The position numbers and the translations under genes were made by a program. DNA of 64,000 nt. Source: Alicyclobacillus sp. SO9. GTDB taxonomy: Bacteria; Bacillota; Bacilli; Alicyclobacillales; Alicyclobacillaceae. Below, in pieces: positions 44,435 through 53,804 of this stretch. Each line of letters opens with the position of its first letter. Position 1 is the stretch's first letter. The notes beneath the pieces are model-generated. The model was not told where the DNA came from and made no database searches. It saw only the letters and a list, made by a program, of their open reading frames with translations. The DNA is taken from assembly GCF_016406125.1 (NCBI RefSeq), contig NZ_CP066339.1:4588001-4652000 (forward strand). Direction: 5' to 3'.

Positions 44435-45121
44435 ATGAATTTACGGCGTGTACTTCTCTTTCTGGCTGCTATTTCTTCTATCGTAGGTATCAAACGATAT
44501 TTGTTTCCTGCTGCTGTATCAAGTAATCATCAGGATGCCCTTATTCACAATCTAGCGACACCGCAGGAAGCTCCCATTCCTAAAGAAGCATTGAGATTGC
44601 GTATTATTGCCAACAGTAACAGTCCTAAAGACCAAAGCGTGAAACTTCAAGTTCGAAATGCCATCGTAATGAAGGTTGCCAAATTACTACAAGGTACACA
44701 AACCCAGTCTGAAGCCAAACGTATACTCAAACAGAATACATCTTCACTTGAGCAAATAGCGGTGAACATAGTCCGTCAAAAGGGGCAGGAGTACCCCGTT
44801 CAAACAGAGGTAGCCAAAGTCCCATTTCCAACAAAGGTGTATGGCAATAAAGTGTATCCTGCCGGTGATTACGAGGCCCTTAGAATTGTACTTGGAAATG
44901 GAAAGGGTGCAAATTGGTGGTGCGTTGTATTTCCGCCACTATGTTTTATAGACATTGCTGAGGGGGACGCTGTTGCAAACTCTAAAGGCTTTCCCGACAC
45001 TCCCCCACTCGAAACAATCCAAATAGCGGGCCCACAAGGTAAACCAACGAAAGTTCAAGTAAGAATGCTGTCATTGGATCTCGGTGAAGAAATTTGGCAC
45101 GCGGTAGAAAACCGCCTGTAG
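44435..45121 (+). CDS. spoIIR: Stage II sporulation protein R
   Basis: The 228-residue secreted protein has the SpoIIR signatures RLRIIANSNSPKDQ and AGDYEALRIVLGNGKGANWW followed by CVVFPPLCFID. SpoIIR is made in the forespore and triggers SpoIIGA to process pro-sigma-E in the mother cell. An N-terminal signal helix is present. It shows that the host is an endospore former. Confidence 0.95.
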   Translation: MNLRRVLLFLAAISSIVGIKRYLFPAAVSSNHQDALIHNLATPQEAPIPKEALRLRIIANSNSPKDQSVKLQVRNAIVMKVAKLLQGTQTQSEAKRILKQNTSSLEQIAVNIVRQKGQEYPVQTEVAKVPFPTKVYGNKVYPAGDYEALRIVLGNGKGANWWCVVFPPLCFIDIAEGDAVANSKGFPDTPPLETIQIAGPQGKPTKVQVRMLSLDLGEEIWHAVENRL

Positions 45122-45228
45122 TGCCGAATGATTTGTGGGTTTATCCCCCAATAAGACGGACTGTAGAGCTAAACACGGAGTTTAAAGCGGGGCTCTCAAC
45201 TAACCTGTGACTCTGTTGTTCTCATTTT

Positions 45229-46257
45229 CTAGTCCTTGAACTTCTCAGGTGCGACCGTCATCGCCTGTTTACCAAGCTGATCCCATGCTTTGATAAATGG
45301 ACCAATCGGGACTTTTTCCGCGGCCACACCGCCTTTCAGCGGATTATTGATGTACACGTAGTGTTTATTATAGCCTACCAAAAGGACTGCGTGTTCAAAG
45401 AAGGTGGCTTTGACCGTTCCCTCTGGACTCTTCCAACTAACCCATGAGTCCGTCGGTTTAAAGGAAGTTGTATCCCACACTTCAACAGGCGTTCCATTTG
45501 CCACAATCGCCTCTAAGTTCTTAAAGGACATCCCCGTTAAATCAAGACCGCGGCCAGGCAAAATTTTGTTGACTAGTTTAGTCAACGGCCCATGATAAAT
45601 ACCATATCCGAGATTCTTTTTCCCTGAAACGCTCCCAACAAAACCAACATTCGGATTCCCCCATGAAATCCATTTCTTATTTTTTCTTACAAGTGGCGTC
45701 TTGTCCTGCGGCTCCTCTTTAGCCAAGGTCAGCTTGCTAACTGGATGTTTTTCAAATGTGAGCAACATAGCCAGGCTTGTCACTTCACAGCCATTACGAA
45801 GCTGTGGTAACTGGGAAATGGCCGGGACATGAATCAGTGCATGACTCGGTAACGAATGTTTCATCATCTTCTGTACAATATCGTGTTTGCTTGGAACATG
45901 GTTCTCGTAATGGTTGGAGCTATCCCCGTCCTTCGCTTTGACTGTAGCTCCGCTTCCTATTTGTCCCTTTGCTGATGATGGCGTCTGTCCTAGATTGCTG
46001 GCCCCTCTTGTCTGATTTACAGAACTGGAACTGGAGGTTGAATTCCGTGGCCCGGAAGCGGACGTTGAGTAAACGTTATAGTGACTTACCTTCTGAATAA
46101 TCCACGCGGCGGTTGTACTTCCGCCAAGGACAGCTAAAACCAAGGTTGCCGCAGCCAATCGGCGTGTACGCTTGTTTGGTACCTTGCGTGCGTTGGGCGG
46201 GATTTTGTACCCAACTTTCCTTTTATGCTGTTGTTGCTTTCTCTTTCTATCTCTCAT
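45229..46257 (-). CDS. Secreted C39-family peptidase-like protein
   Basis: The 342-residue protein has a very basic N-terminus, one membrane helix, a Ser-rich linker and a C39-like papain fold with catalytic Cys in LRNGCEVTSLAML and His in FFEHAVLLVGY followed by INNPL. It belongs with YvpB-type proteins. Start ATG 46257 follows GGGGA by 8 nt; a TTG at 46272 is in frame. Substrate is unknown; cell-wall location is expected. Confidence 0.85.
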   Translation of the reverse strand: MRDRKRKQQQHKRKVGYKIPPNARKVPNKRTRRLAAATLVLAVLGGSTTAAWIIQKVSHYNVYSTSASGPRNSTSSSSSVNQTRGASNLGQTPSSAKGQIGSGATVKAKDGDSSNHYENHVPSKHDIVQKMMKHSLPSHALIHVPAISQLPQLRNGCEVTSLAMLLTFEKHPVSKLTLAKEEPQDKTPLVRKNKKWISWGNPNVGFVGSVSGKKNLGYGIYHGPLTKLVNKILPGRGLDLTGMSFKNLEAIVANGTPVEVWDTTSFKPTDSWVSWKSPEGTVKATFFEHAVLLVGYNKHYVYINNPLKGGVAAEKVPIGPFIKAWDQLGKQAMTVAPEKFKD

Positions 46258-46351
46258 TTTCACCATCCCCAAGTTGTGAGTATCAATAAATGCTCTAGGT
46301 AATCAGAGATCTCTGTAATGGACTTATGTTTCGCTTATCAAATCTGAAAGA

Positions 46352-46594
46352 TTACAGTCCTTTACGGTGATACATAGAGACGAATTGTGATTTAGGAGCA
46401 TGTGACAAATCAATTTTGATACTGTCTGTGAGGACTCTTTCATCATCCACCAGTAAAATTGGAACCGTGAACCTCCTCGAAGCCCAGCGTATAAGGTTAG
46501 CAGGGCTTTCGAATAGGTCCTGTACCATTACATATATACTGCCATTGCTGCGAGGGATAAGACTAATACGAGAGATGTAATAGTCTTTCAACAC
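46352..46594 (-). CDS. Small hypothetical protein
   Basis: An 80-residue frame from TTG 46594 encodes a mixed, partly beta sequence with no membrane helix and no known motif. Its ribosome site is weak. A repeat promoter (site M) on the same strand lies 183 nt upstream, which supports expression. Confidence 0.4.
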   Translation of the reverse strand: MLKDYYISRISLIPRSNGSIYVMVQDLFESPANLIRWASRRFTVPILLVDDERVLTDSIKIDLSHAPKSQFVSMYHRKGL

Positions 46595-46776
46595 TCTTTC
46601 TGTCAGGTTTCACGTTGACGTCTTCACCGTACGACTCACTACCGTTTGTATGGTGTTTTGAGAAACCTCTCTCTTCTGAGAGCGGTCTTCGAATTTCATT
46701 TATGATTCATAAAACCACTTCTCGTACCACTGTAGACTTGCTCCCTATAGGTCGTCTTCTCACGGCTTTTATTTAT

Positions 46777-46814
46777 AGAGTAATGTGTAATGTTGAAGAA
46801 AGTATGAAGACTTC
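46777..46814 (-). promoter_or_regulatory. 11-bp direct-repeat promoter, site M
   Basis: On the minus strand GAAGTCTTCAT, ACTTTCTTCAA, then 10 nt and TACTCT. It points toward the small gene at 46594 and the C39 peptidase gene. Confidence 0.6.
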
Positions 46815-47209
46815 AGGGGAAACTTCCGGACCCATATGGGGTCACGTCACGAAACGGATATTTCTCTACGCTAAGCGTCTTGTATATCGTGAAACGTCTT
46901 GGCACGTCTAACTTAACAGCAGAAGCGTCAGAATTGGCTTATTTGGGGGTTTTCCTGACGTCATGATATAGACGTCTAAGGCTCTAATCTGACAGTTCAG
47001 AGCCTTAACGTACGATTTTCCGTTTCATGAGCAGACCCCAAGCACATAGTCACAGCTCCCTCTGTTCGCGGAATCTCAATCAACGGTTGAGCAGCACCTC
47101 TACCCACAACTTTGGATTCTGACTCCCTCAGGTCCATAATGCTTTTCTCGGACTTCCAGAACCTTTTTATCAGGAAGCTATGTAATCCACCGCGTTTTGC
47201 TTGTTTAGT
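46815..47209. other. Intergenic stretch with hairpins, no gene recognised
   Basis: An 8-bp stem AAGGCTCT/AGAGCCTT with 13-nt loop lies at about 46979-47007. Short open frames on both strands have no ribosome site. Confidence 0.35.
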
Positions 47210-47233
47210 ACATATTTTAATATTAAAATATGT
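47210..47233. promoter_or_regulatory. Perfect 24-bp palindrome, probable ArsR-type operator
   Basis: Arms ACATATTTTAAT and the exact complement meet without spacer, 138 nt ahead of the arsR-type gene. AT-rich imperfect 12-2-12 palindromes are typical SmtB/ArsR sites. Confidence 0.55.
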
Positions 47234-47370
47234 TTGCAAGCCATTACTGGCTGCCAGGAAGTATCGTCTTTTATGGGGCGTTGTAATGTTCACTGTCTCA
47301 CGCAAAAAGAGAAATCTGGGACAGCGGATTCCATTTACATACATGCCTCAAAAGAGAATCACTGGGGAGT

Positions 47371-47721
47371 ATGATGGCTATGTATGAGTTGAATATTGAA
47401 CCGCATATCAGTTCTGCACAGACAGAGATTTATGCAAAGTTTTTTCACGGATTGTCGAACCCGACACGATTTAAAATCGTGGAAGCTCTTCTGGACCAAG
47501 AGTTAAACGTGAGCCATCTCGTGGATATTATCGGGGCCTCTCAAAGCCAAGTATCAAACCAGCTCGCTTGCTTGAAGTGGTGCGGCTATGTGACATCGAG
47601 ACAAGAAGGTAAATATATTCTATATCGCATATCCGATGAGCGTGTTCGCACCATCCTGCAACTGGCAAAAGAAATTGTTGCCGGCAATGCCGAGAACATT
47701 CATTCCTATACTCGGATGTAG
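47371..47721 (+). CDS. ArsR/SmtB-family metal sensor (CmtR-like)
   Basis: The 116-residue winged-helix protein has the ArsR pattern (FFHGLSNPTRFKIVEAL, ASQSQVSNQLACLKWCGYV). Two Cys in the recognition helix, CLKWC, occupy the position of the Cd/Pb ligands of CmtR. With merA downstream a Hg(II) or Cd(II) sensor is likely. ATGs at 47371, 47374 and 47380 are all possible; GGGGAG is best spaced for the last. Confidence 0.88.
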   Translation: MMAMYELNIEPHISSAQTEIYAKFFHGLSNPTRFKIVEALLDQELNVSHLVDIIGASQSQVSNQLACLKWCGYVTSRQEGKYILYRISDERVRTILQLAKEIVAGNAENIHSYTRM

Positions 47722-47933
47722 CCGGTGCATTGCTGGTGTACTTGCGTGAATTATGGGCAAAGCAGTGGCCTGAAGTGCGAAATTGTCGGTGTAACCTTCA
47801 ATTCTCCTGGGGATACTGATGTTATTTACCGGACGTAGTGTTGCAAAATGAATTCGTTTCGGAGTCCGATAGATGCGGTGCCCGTACGTTCGTATTTATG
47901 TATTTATGTGAGATTTTAACGGAGGGATTTCAT

Positions 47934-49601
47934 ATGACTGAATCAAGCAGCAAAAAACAAGTTCGACTCGTCGTAAAAGGCATGACTTGCGATGATTGTG
48001 AACGCCATGTCTCCCATGCGCTTGAAAGCGTGGGAGCGGACAATATATTAGCGAGTTTTCGCCGCGATGAAGCTACATTCGAGTTGACAGACCTAAATCA
48101 GCTTGATGCTGCCAAACAGGCGATTACGAATACAGGGTACAAGCCTGGTGACGCTACCGTCCTCGGCGATCCACAGCCCAGCGTTCTACCCGATACGGGT
48201 GGGAACTTCGACTACGACTTGCTGATCATCGGGTCAGGCGGTTCAGCATTCTCAGCGGCGATTCAAGCCGTGTCGTATGGTGCGAAAGTTGCCATGGTGG
48301 AGAGAGGAACCGTCGGTGGGACGTGCGTAAACATTGGTTGCGTACCCTCAAAGAACATGCTTCGGGCGGGTGAGATTAATCGCATAGCGACGCAAAATCC
48401 GTTTCAGGGGCTTAACACATCGGCCGGACCAATCGATTTGGGTAAACTCATTGACCGCAAAGATGAGTTGGTTGGAGACCTCCGGCAAGATAAGTATGTG
48501 GACCTGATTGACGAATACGGCTTTGAGCTCATTCAAGGTGAGGCTCGTTTTGTAGACGAGTCGACTGTTGAAGTGAATGGACAAAAGATCATGGCTCGAA
48601 ATTTCCTGATTTCTACCGGAGCATCTCCTGCTGTGCCCAATATTCCGGGATTGAATGACGTGGATTACCTGGTCAGCACCACGGCGCTTGAACTCAAAGA
48701 GCTTCCAAAGCGATTGGCTGTCATAGGTTCTGGATATATCGCCATGGAGCTTGGCCAGATGTTCCACAACTTCGGCACAGAGGTTACTCTGATGCAGCGG
48801 AGTGCTCGTGTATTGAAGTCGTACGATCCTGAAGTTTCGGCGGCAGTCACCACGGCGTTGACAGACCAAGGGGTCGACATCATCACCGGGGCGACATTCA
48901 ATCGAGTCGAGCAGGACGGGGGCATCAAACGGGTACAGCTCACTGTGAATGGCCAGGAGCAAATCGTCGAAGCGGAAGCCTTGCTCGTTGCAACAGGTCG
49001 AAGGCCCAACACGGAGACTCTGAATCTGAGCGCAGCAAATGTACAAGTTGGCGATCGCGGTGAAGTTCTGGTGAATGAATATCTTCGCACGAGTAATCAC
49101 CAGATCTATGCGGCAGGCGACGTTACAATGGGACCCCAGTTCGTATATGTGGCAGCATATGAAGGCGGGATTGTAGCAAAGAACGCACTGGCTGGAAGCG
49201 AAGAAAAAGTTGACTTGACGGTCGTTCCAGGCGTGACATTTACGAATCCAGCGATTGCAACTGTCGGTCTTACAGAAGAACAGGCAAAGTCCAGTGGATA
49301 CGAAGTTTTGACTTCCGTACTTCCGCTTGATGCAGTACCTCGGGCTTTGGTCAATCGAGAGACCACAGGCGTATATAAACTGGTGGCAGATGCCAAGACA
49401 CGAAAGATTCTCGGGGTTCATGTGGTGGCAGAAAACGCAGGAGACGTCATATACACGGGTGTGCTCGCAGTGAAGTTTGGACTGACCATTGAAGATCTGC
49501 GATCAACGCTTGCTCCGTACCTAACCATGGCGGAGGGGGTAAAGCTGGCAGCACTGACGTTTGACAAAGACGTGTCAAAGCTTTCATGCTGTGCTGGTTG
49601 A
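47934..49601 (+). CDS. merA: Mercuric reductase
   Basis: The 555-residue flavoprotein has an N-terminal HMA domain (GMTCDDC), FAD-binding [10 protein letters not shown], redox pair CVNIGC (Cys131, Cys136), a second dinucleotide fold ([10 protein letters not shown]), AAGDV and the C-terminal vicinal Cys552-Cys553. It reduces Hg(II) to Hg(0) with NADPH. ATG 47934 has GGAGG 8 nt upstream. No merT/merP-like transport gene is in the window. Confidence 0.96.
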   Translation: MTESSSKKQVRLVVKGMTCDDCERHVSHALESVGADNILASFRRDEATFELTDLNQLDAAKQAITNTGYKPGDATVLGDPQPSVLPDTGGNFDYDLLIIGSGGSAFSAAIQAVSYGAKVAMVERGTVGGTCVNIGCVPSKNMLRAGEINRIATQNPFQGLNTSAGPIDLGKLIDRKDELVGDLRQDKYVDLIDEYGFELIQGEARFVDESTVEVNGQKIMARNFLISTGASPAVPNIPGLNDVDYLVSTTALELKELPKRLAVIGSGYIAMELGQMFHNFGTEVTLMQRSARVLKSYDPEVSAAVTTALTDQGVDIITGATFNRVEQDGGIKRVQLTVNGQEQIVEAEALLVATGRRPNTETLNLSAANVQVGDRGEVLVNEYLRTSNHQIYAAGDVTMGPQFVYVAAYEGGIVAKNALAGSEEKVDLTVVPGVTFTNPAIATVGLTEEQAKSSGYEVLTSVLPLDAVPRALVNRETTGVYKLVADAKTRKILGVHVVAENAGDVIYTGVLAVKFGLTIEDLRSTLAPYLTMAEGVKLAALTFDKDVSKLSCCAG

Positions 49602-49798
49602 ATCCAGAGCGAAAGCAATTGCGGTGCTGTCTTCACAATGACGATTGTTGGGAGACTTGTCTGGGTCGTCCGTTGGTAGCTCGGTACGTGCAGTGTAGGT
49701 GTAGCGAACAGAAGAGAAAGCAGATAGGGCTGTATTCATGCACTTGCCTGGAATGGTCTAGCAAACGAGAATGATGCGATGGATTAGGGTTGGATAGG

Positions 49799-49818
49799 AA
49801 GAGACGGCTCTTTTCTTG
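49799..49818 (+). terminator. Weak terminator after merA
   Basis: A 6-bp stem AAAGAG/CTCTTT with ACGG loop runs into TTCTT. It lies 200 nt past merA, so the assignment is tentative. Confidence 0.35.
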
Positions 49819-49833
49819 ATGTATTCATTTGTT

Positions 49834-50204
49834 TAACCATTCTCTTGCAGCGCGTTTGCCAACTTCTCTTGAAGCTGTTTTTCAGCTTCTTCCCGGTTTA
49901 TGCGTTCCAAAACCGTTCGGCTGATAGCGAGGATGCGTTGTGCATGTTCCTTCGTAAATTCCCCGCAAGTAAGTTATAAAAAATTTGGTTCCCTATATAC
50001 CGAAGATACGCCGCTACTTCTTGGCATCATCAATTAGGAGAAATCCACTTGTAAAAAGAGGTCAAGCGTCTGTCTTGCTGGTTTTCCTGCCCAATGAGTC
50101 GTGGAAGAATTCCCATAAAAATCCGTGAGGAACGGTTGCATCGCTTGTACAACTTCTGATGCAATGGGTGTGCTGGCATTACAATCAAGATAAATTCTCT
50201 GCAT
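49834..50204 (-). pseudogene. Remnant of a cysteine desulfurase (NifS/IscS-like) gene
   Basis: From ATG 50204 the minus strand reads MQRIYLDCNASTPIASEVVQ, PFLTDFYGN and HWAGKPARQTLD, the start of class V aminotransferase/cysteine desulfurases. After about 47 codons stops appear, followed by an open C-terminal piece (HAQRILAISRTVLERI) ending at TAA 49834-49836. About 300 residues including the PLP Lys region are missing. Confidence 0.65.
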
Positions 50205-50437
50205 GTCTGTATCTCGTTATATCCGACATACTATTCAAAGGAATTTCCAAATGAGATCGTGGCCAAATCCATCCAAGGCTGGATAATGTGCCTTTGGTAC
50301 CAAATCGAACTCCTATAAGACTCATAAGTGGCAGGATTCGTTCCGCATTGTCATTACCGTAACTCTACTTACCATTCTTGAGCATGATTGAAACAAGCTG
50401 TGATAGTATGCTCAGTTTGGACTAGTGCACAACCGCC

Positions 50438-51685
50438 TTAATCCCCAGATACAGTTTTTCGGTTCCCCTGTGCATGGTGCGTCGTCAGTGACTCTCGTAG
50501 AATTGTAGTCACCACAAGACTGGATATAATCTCCAATATCCCCACTATTAACATGGCGTGCGAAATTCCCAGGAGATCCGCTAGAACCCCAGAAAAAAGA
50601 GCCCCTGCAGCATAACCAAAATCTCTCCAAAAACGGTAGACTCCCAGAGACGATGCACGGGACTCCGATGGCGCCAAATCGGATATTGCAGCAATCAGGA
50701 CTGGATATACGAGTGCAGTCCCCAATCCTAATCCGACTGCGCCAACGAGCCAGTAGGTAAAAGTGTCCATGAAGACAATTTCTAAGATAGACACACCCTG
50801 AATGAACATGCCAAGCCCAATCAGCCACTTCCGCCCGATCCGGTCACTAAGCGGTCCGCTAAAAAGTTGCAGAATGCCCCATGTACCAGGATACACTGCG
50901 ACAATCGTTGCAATGGACGACAAATCCAGTCCTCTTGCTACGAAAAATAACGGGAACAATCCCCATGCCATTCCATCCTTGAAATTCGTCATAAAACCAG
51001 CCTGACTGACACTGAACAATTGTTTATCCTGCCATGAAGTTATCAGAAAACTTTGGGCCAACGAAATGGTGAGTGATGAAGATCCGCGTTTGTGGCCAGT
51101 GTGGGTGTTTCGGACTAAAAAGAGCGACATGAACAGACCGATAAAAGCGAAAACGACTCCCAGATAGAACGGTTGAGGACGGACCCCATAGGTTGCTGCG
51201 ATATATCCAGAAAGCAGTGCTGTTATTGAAATAGCAAAATACCCAGCAAACTCGTTCAGTCCAACAACCAAGCCCCTGTATTTGGAACCGGCCAAATCAA
51301 TCTTCATATTCACAGTCATGGACCAACAAAATCCTTGGTTAATCCCAAGCAAGACATTCGCAAAGATAATCCATCCCCAGTTTGGAGCGAACATAACAAT
51401 GAAGGGAATAGGGATTCCAATGAGCCATCCTAGGACCAGCAACTTTTTTCTCCCAATTCTGTCTGCCAAACGCCCGGCAAACAAATTGGAGATGGCCTTG
51501 ATGACACCAAAACTGACAATAAAAGAGACTGCTGCAATTTTACCATACAAACCGAAATCTTGATTTGCCACAAGCGGCAGAACAGTTCGCTCCAACCCGA
51601 CCATTCCGCCCACAAAGAGGTTCAGAACTACCAAAAGGGTGATTTGCGCTGCGTTCTCACGGAGTAAGCTATTCGTCTCCGTCAT
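50438..51685 (-). CDS. MFS transporter of the rhodanese operon
   Basis: The 415-residue protein has 12 hydrophobic helices and two copies of the MFS loop motif (GRLADRIGRKKLL and GPLSDRIGRKWLI). Start ATG 51685 overlaps the rhodanese stop (ATGA). In the same operon are two rhodanese genes and an ArsR-rhodanese regulator, so export or uptake of a sulfur compound is plausible. Confidence 0.85.
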   Translation of the reverse strand: MTETNSLLRENAAQITLLVVLNLFVGGMVGLERTVLPLVANQDFGLYGKIAAVSFIVSFGVIKAISNLFAGRLADRIGRKKLLVLGWLIGIPIPFIVMFAPNWGWIIFANVLLGINQGFCWSMTVNMKIDLAGSKYRGLVVGLNEFAGYFAISITALLSGYIAATYGVRPQPFYLGVVFAFIGLFMSLFLVRNTHTGHKRGSSSLTISLAQSFLITSWQDKQLFSVSQAGFMTNFKDGMAWGLFPLFFVARGLDLSSIATIVAVYPGTWGILQLFSGPLSDRIGRKWLIGLGMFIQGVSILEIVFMDTFTYWLVGAVGLGLGTALVYPVLIAAISDLAPSESRASSLGVYRFWRDFGYAAGALFSGVLADLLGISHAMLIVGILEIISSLVVTTILRESLTTHHAQGNRKTVSGD

Positions 51686-52302
51686 GATTGGACGCCGTCT
51701 ATGGGTCCGCCATGGTCCTCCCATGCATGCATACCGTAGGGGAGATAAAGCACATCAAATCCCTGTGCTCGTAGTTTGGCGGTAGCAGCGATACCACGGT
51801 ACACTCCGGCACAAAATGCTACATATTTTTTTGCGATGTTTAGCTCTTGATCCAACCAATTTAATTTTGAGAGAGGAATGTTTATCGAACCATGAACGTG
51901 TTTTTTGGTCCATTCCTCTTCAGTACGCACATCTATAAATTCGAATGAGATGCGATTCTTCAGCAGGTTATCGATTTTTATCGTTTCGAGTGTCAATGTA
52001 GTATATCCAGCCTGCTTCCATTCATCATAAGAGGCATATCCTTGTACAGTTCCGCCAACTTCCCGAACGAAGCTTAGAATGTCGGTTGAAACCATAGCTT
52101 CTTCAGTGATGAAGACCACGTTTCGTGGATGCGGCCAGATCTTGTGCAGGTTGCTAAAAAAGTCTTTCTCGCTACTTGGTAAATTGATTGAGCCGAGAAT
52201 AAATCCTGCCATAAACTCCGATACGGAGCGAAGATCCAGAACATCCAGTGAATTGGCCTGTAGAAACTTCTTCAGCTCTTCAGTAGAGAGCTTGGAAATC
52301 AT
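51682..52302 (-). CDS. Tandem-domain rhodanese
   Basis: The 206-residue protein has two rhodanese modules. The first (LDVLDLRSVSEFMAGFILGSINLP) lacks the catalytic Cys (FITEEAM). The second has DVRTEEEW, HGSINIPL and the active loop FCAGVYRG. It fits thiosulfate/persulfide sulfurtransferases. It is coupled to the MFS gene downstream. Confidence 0.88.
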   Translation of the reverse strand: MISKLSTEELKKFLQANSLDVLDLRSVSEFMAGFILGSINLPSSEKDFFSNLHKIWPHPRNVVFITEEAMVSTDILSFVREVGGTVQGYASYDEWKQAGYTTLTLETIKIDNLLKNRISFEFIDVRTEEEWTKKHVHGSINIPLSKLNWLDQELNIAKKYVAFCAGVYRGIAATAKLRAQGFDVLYLPYGMHAWEDHGGPIDGVQS

Positions 52303-52446
52303 CAGTTTTCCTCCTCGACTTGTGATAAAGAACTCGGCTAGTTTTGTCTAGAGCGGCGGTCCGAACTGGGAACTTTATATGCACTTTACTTTTTCCAATG
52401 TTTCATTCATAGCGGTCAATATGCCAAATAAGGTACACTTCGCGGC

Positions 52447-53112
52447 TCAATGGTATGTGGAATAAAGCTCATTCCATTCCCGAACTCCTTCCTGTAAGCG
52501 AATCGCTTTGTATCCTTTCGATGTAAGCAAGTCAGTTGCTTGAGTAGCATACACGCAATATGGACCCCGGCAATAGGAAACAATCTCCTTATTTCGTGGT
52601 AGGGTTGACAGTTTTGTCTCAAGTTCTGTAATCGGAATCGAGATCGCTCCCGGTATGTGAGCAACGTCATATTCTTCTTTGGGTCGAACATCTATGAGGG
52701 TAATATCACCCGATTTTAGCCGGGTCTCTAATTCCTCAACAGACAACGGTTCGGGAAAATCCGTGTCTTTTGTTAGTTCTTCTCGCAAGTGATTGATCTC
52801 GGTCAGAATCTCCTCGCCTAAATCTTCAAACAGTAACAGCAATTTAGTCGTGGTTCCACTCGATAGTTGGTAAACCGCATACGTACCCTGTTTTTCGAAA
52901 CGAACCATTCGTGCTTGTAACAAGACCTGTAAGTGCTGAGAAACGTTTGCCACACTCGCCTCTGTTTCATGAGCCAATGTCTCGACTGTTTTGGGCCCCT
53001 GGGACAAAAGTTCAAGTATCTCCAAACGCTTTGGACTAGCAAGTGCCTTTCCAATTCGGGCGAATTGACTATAAATTTCATCTTTCCACGCTCTCGTATC
53101 GTGCTCGAACAA
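52447..53112 (-). CDS. ArsR-type HTH fused to rhodanese domain
   Basis: The 221-residue protein has an N-terminal ArsR winged helix (IGKALASPKRLEILELL, ASVANVSQHLQVLLQARMV) and a C-terminal rhodanese (LIDVRPKEEYDVAHIPGA, active loop YCRGPYCVYA). The fusion suggests that a persulfide on the rhodanese Cys controls DNA binding. The TTG start at 53112 follows GAGGTGA. The operator-like palindrome at 53131 lies in its promoter; rhodanese and MFS genes follow. Confidence 0.9.
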   Translation of the reverse strand: MFEHDTRAWKDEIYSQFARIGKALASPKRLEILELLSQGPKTVETLAHETEASVANVSQHLQVLLQARMVRFEKQGTYAVYQLSSGTTTKLLLLFEDLGEEILTEINHLREELTKDTDFPEPLSVEELETRLKSGDITLIDVRPKEEYDVAHIPGAISIPITELETKLSTLPRNKEIVSYCRGPYCVYATQATDLLTSKGYKAIRLQEGVREWNELYSTYH

Positions 53113-53130
53113 TTCATCACCTCATCCAAT

Positions 53131-53148
53131 AGTATTCAATTGAATACT
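53131..53148. promoter_or_regulatory. 18-bp palindrome, probable operator of the ArsR-rhodanese regulator
   Basis: AGTATTCAATTGAATACT is a perfect palindrome 19 nt upstream of the start codon. The ATTCAA/TTGAAT arms are typical of ArsR-family operators. Confidence 0.7.
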
Positions 53149-53550
53149 TGAATTATGAACATAACAGATCAAATCGTCAAGAGGCTAAAACAAAGACTGT
53201 CTTGGGATGACCTTCGGTGCTTGACCTTTAGCCCGCTATTATAAACATCTGGGCCAGGAATCCTGGTCCATCTCACATTTGCCATGAAAGTGCAAGTCGC
53301 TGGTTATGATGTGCTTCACGGCCGCTTCCTGAATGCTGCCCGTTAATTCAATATCCATATTGTTCCATAATCAATTGCGGTCCAAAAAGAGGATCTGGTG
53401 TCATCTGTGGTCAATTGATATATTAATTCACAGTCCAATTCGCATACGAAATAGCACGTACACATGAATCATTTCCACTCATCCAAAACCCCTTGCGATT
53501 TGTTATTCTAATTCAAAGGTGATTTCACGTATAAGATTTGATTTATAAAG
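53149..53550. other. Intergenic stretch next to the transposon
   Basis: No gene is recognised. A left terminal inverted repeat of the Tn3-family element would be expected in or near this stretch, but I could not identify one with confidence. Confidence 0.3.
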
Positions 53551-53589
53551 AAAAAACGGAGTGCGATTCATTATGCGAATTTGCACTCC
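53551..53589 (-). terminator. Rho-independent terminator downstream of the transposon genes
   Basis: On the minus strand GGAGTGC pairs with GCACTCC (with an inner GAAT/ATTC pairing) and is followed by GTTTTTTC. It lies about 215 nt past the stop at 53805. Confidence 0.85.
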
Positions 53590-53804
53590 ACTTGCTGTTA
53601 TTTACCGTTTTGCACCTGAGAAGATAAGCCGTTAGGCTGCTGTAATCGGCAACCTTTGTAATTATTTCATATTGGATTCGCCTGTATTTGGTAATTAGAA
53701 AATGCCCCTTTCGCCGACAATTTGTGCATAGCACCGTCAAATTTGCTTGTTATTCTGTTGGCCTTGAATTAGAACGAAAATTTGTTAGAGATTGGCGCTC
53801 TTAA

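Noticed and set aside
48348-49421. Long 357-codon open frame antisense to merA
   Set aside because: merA is unmistakable on the plus strand; the antisense frame has no ribosome site and an implausible Cys/Arg-rich composition.
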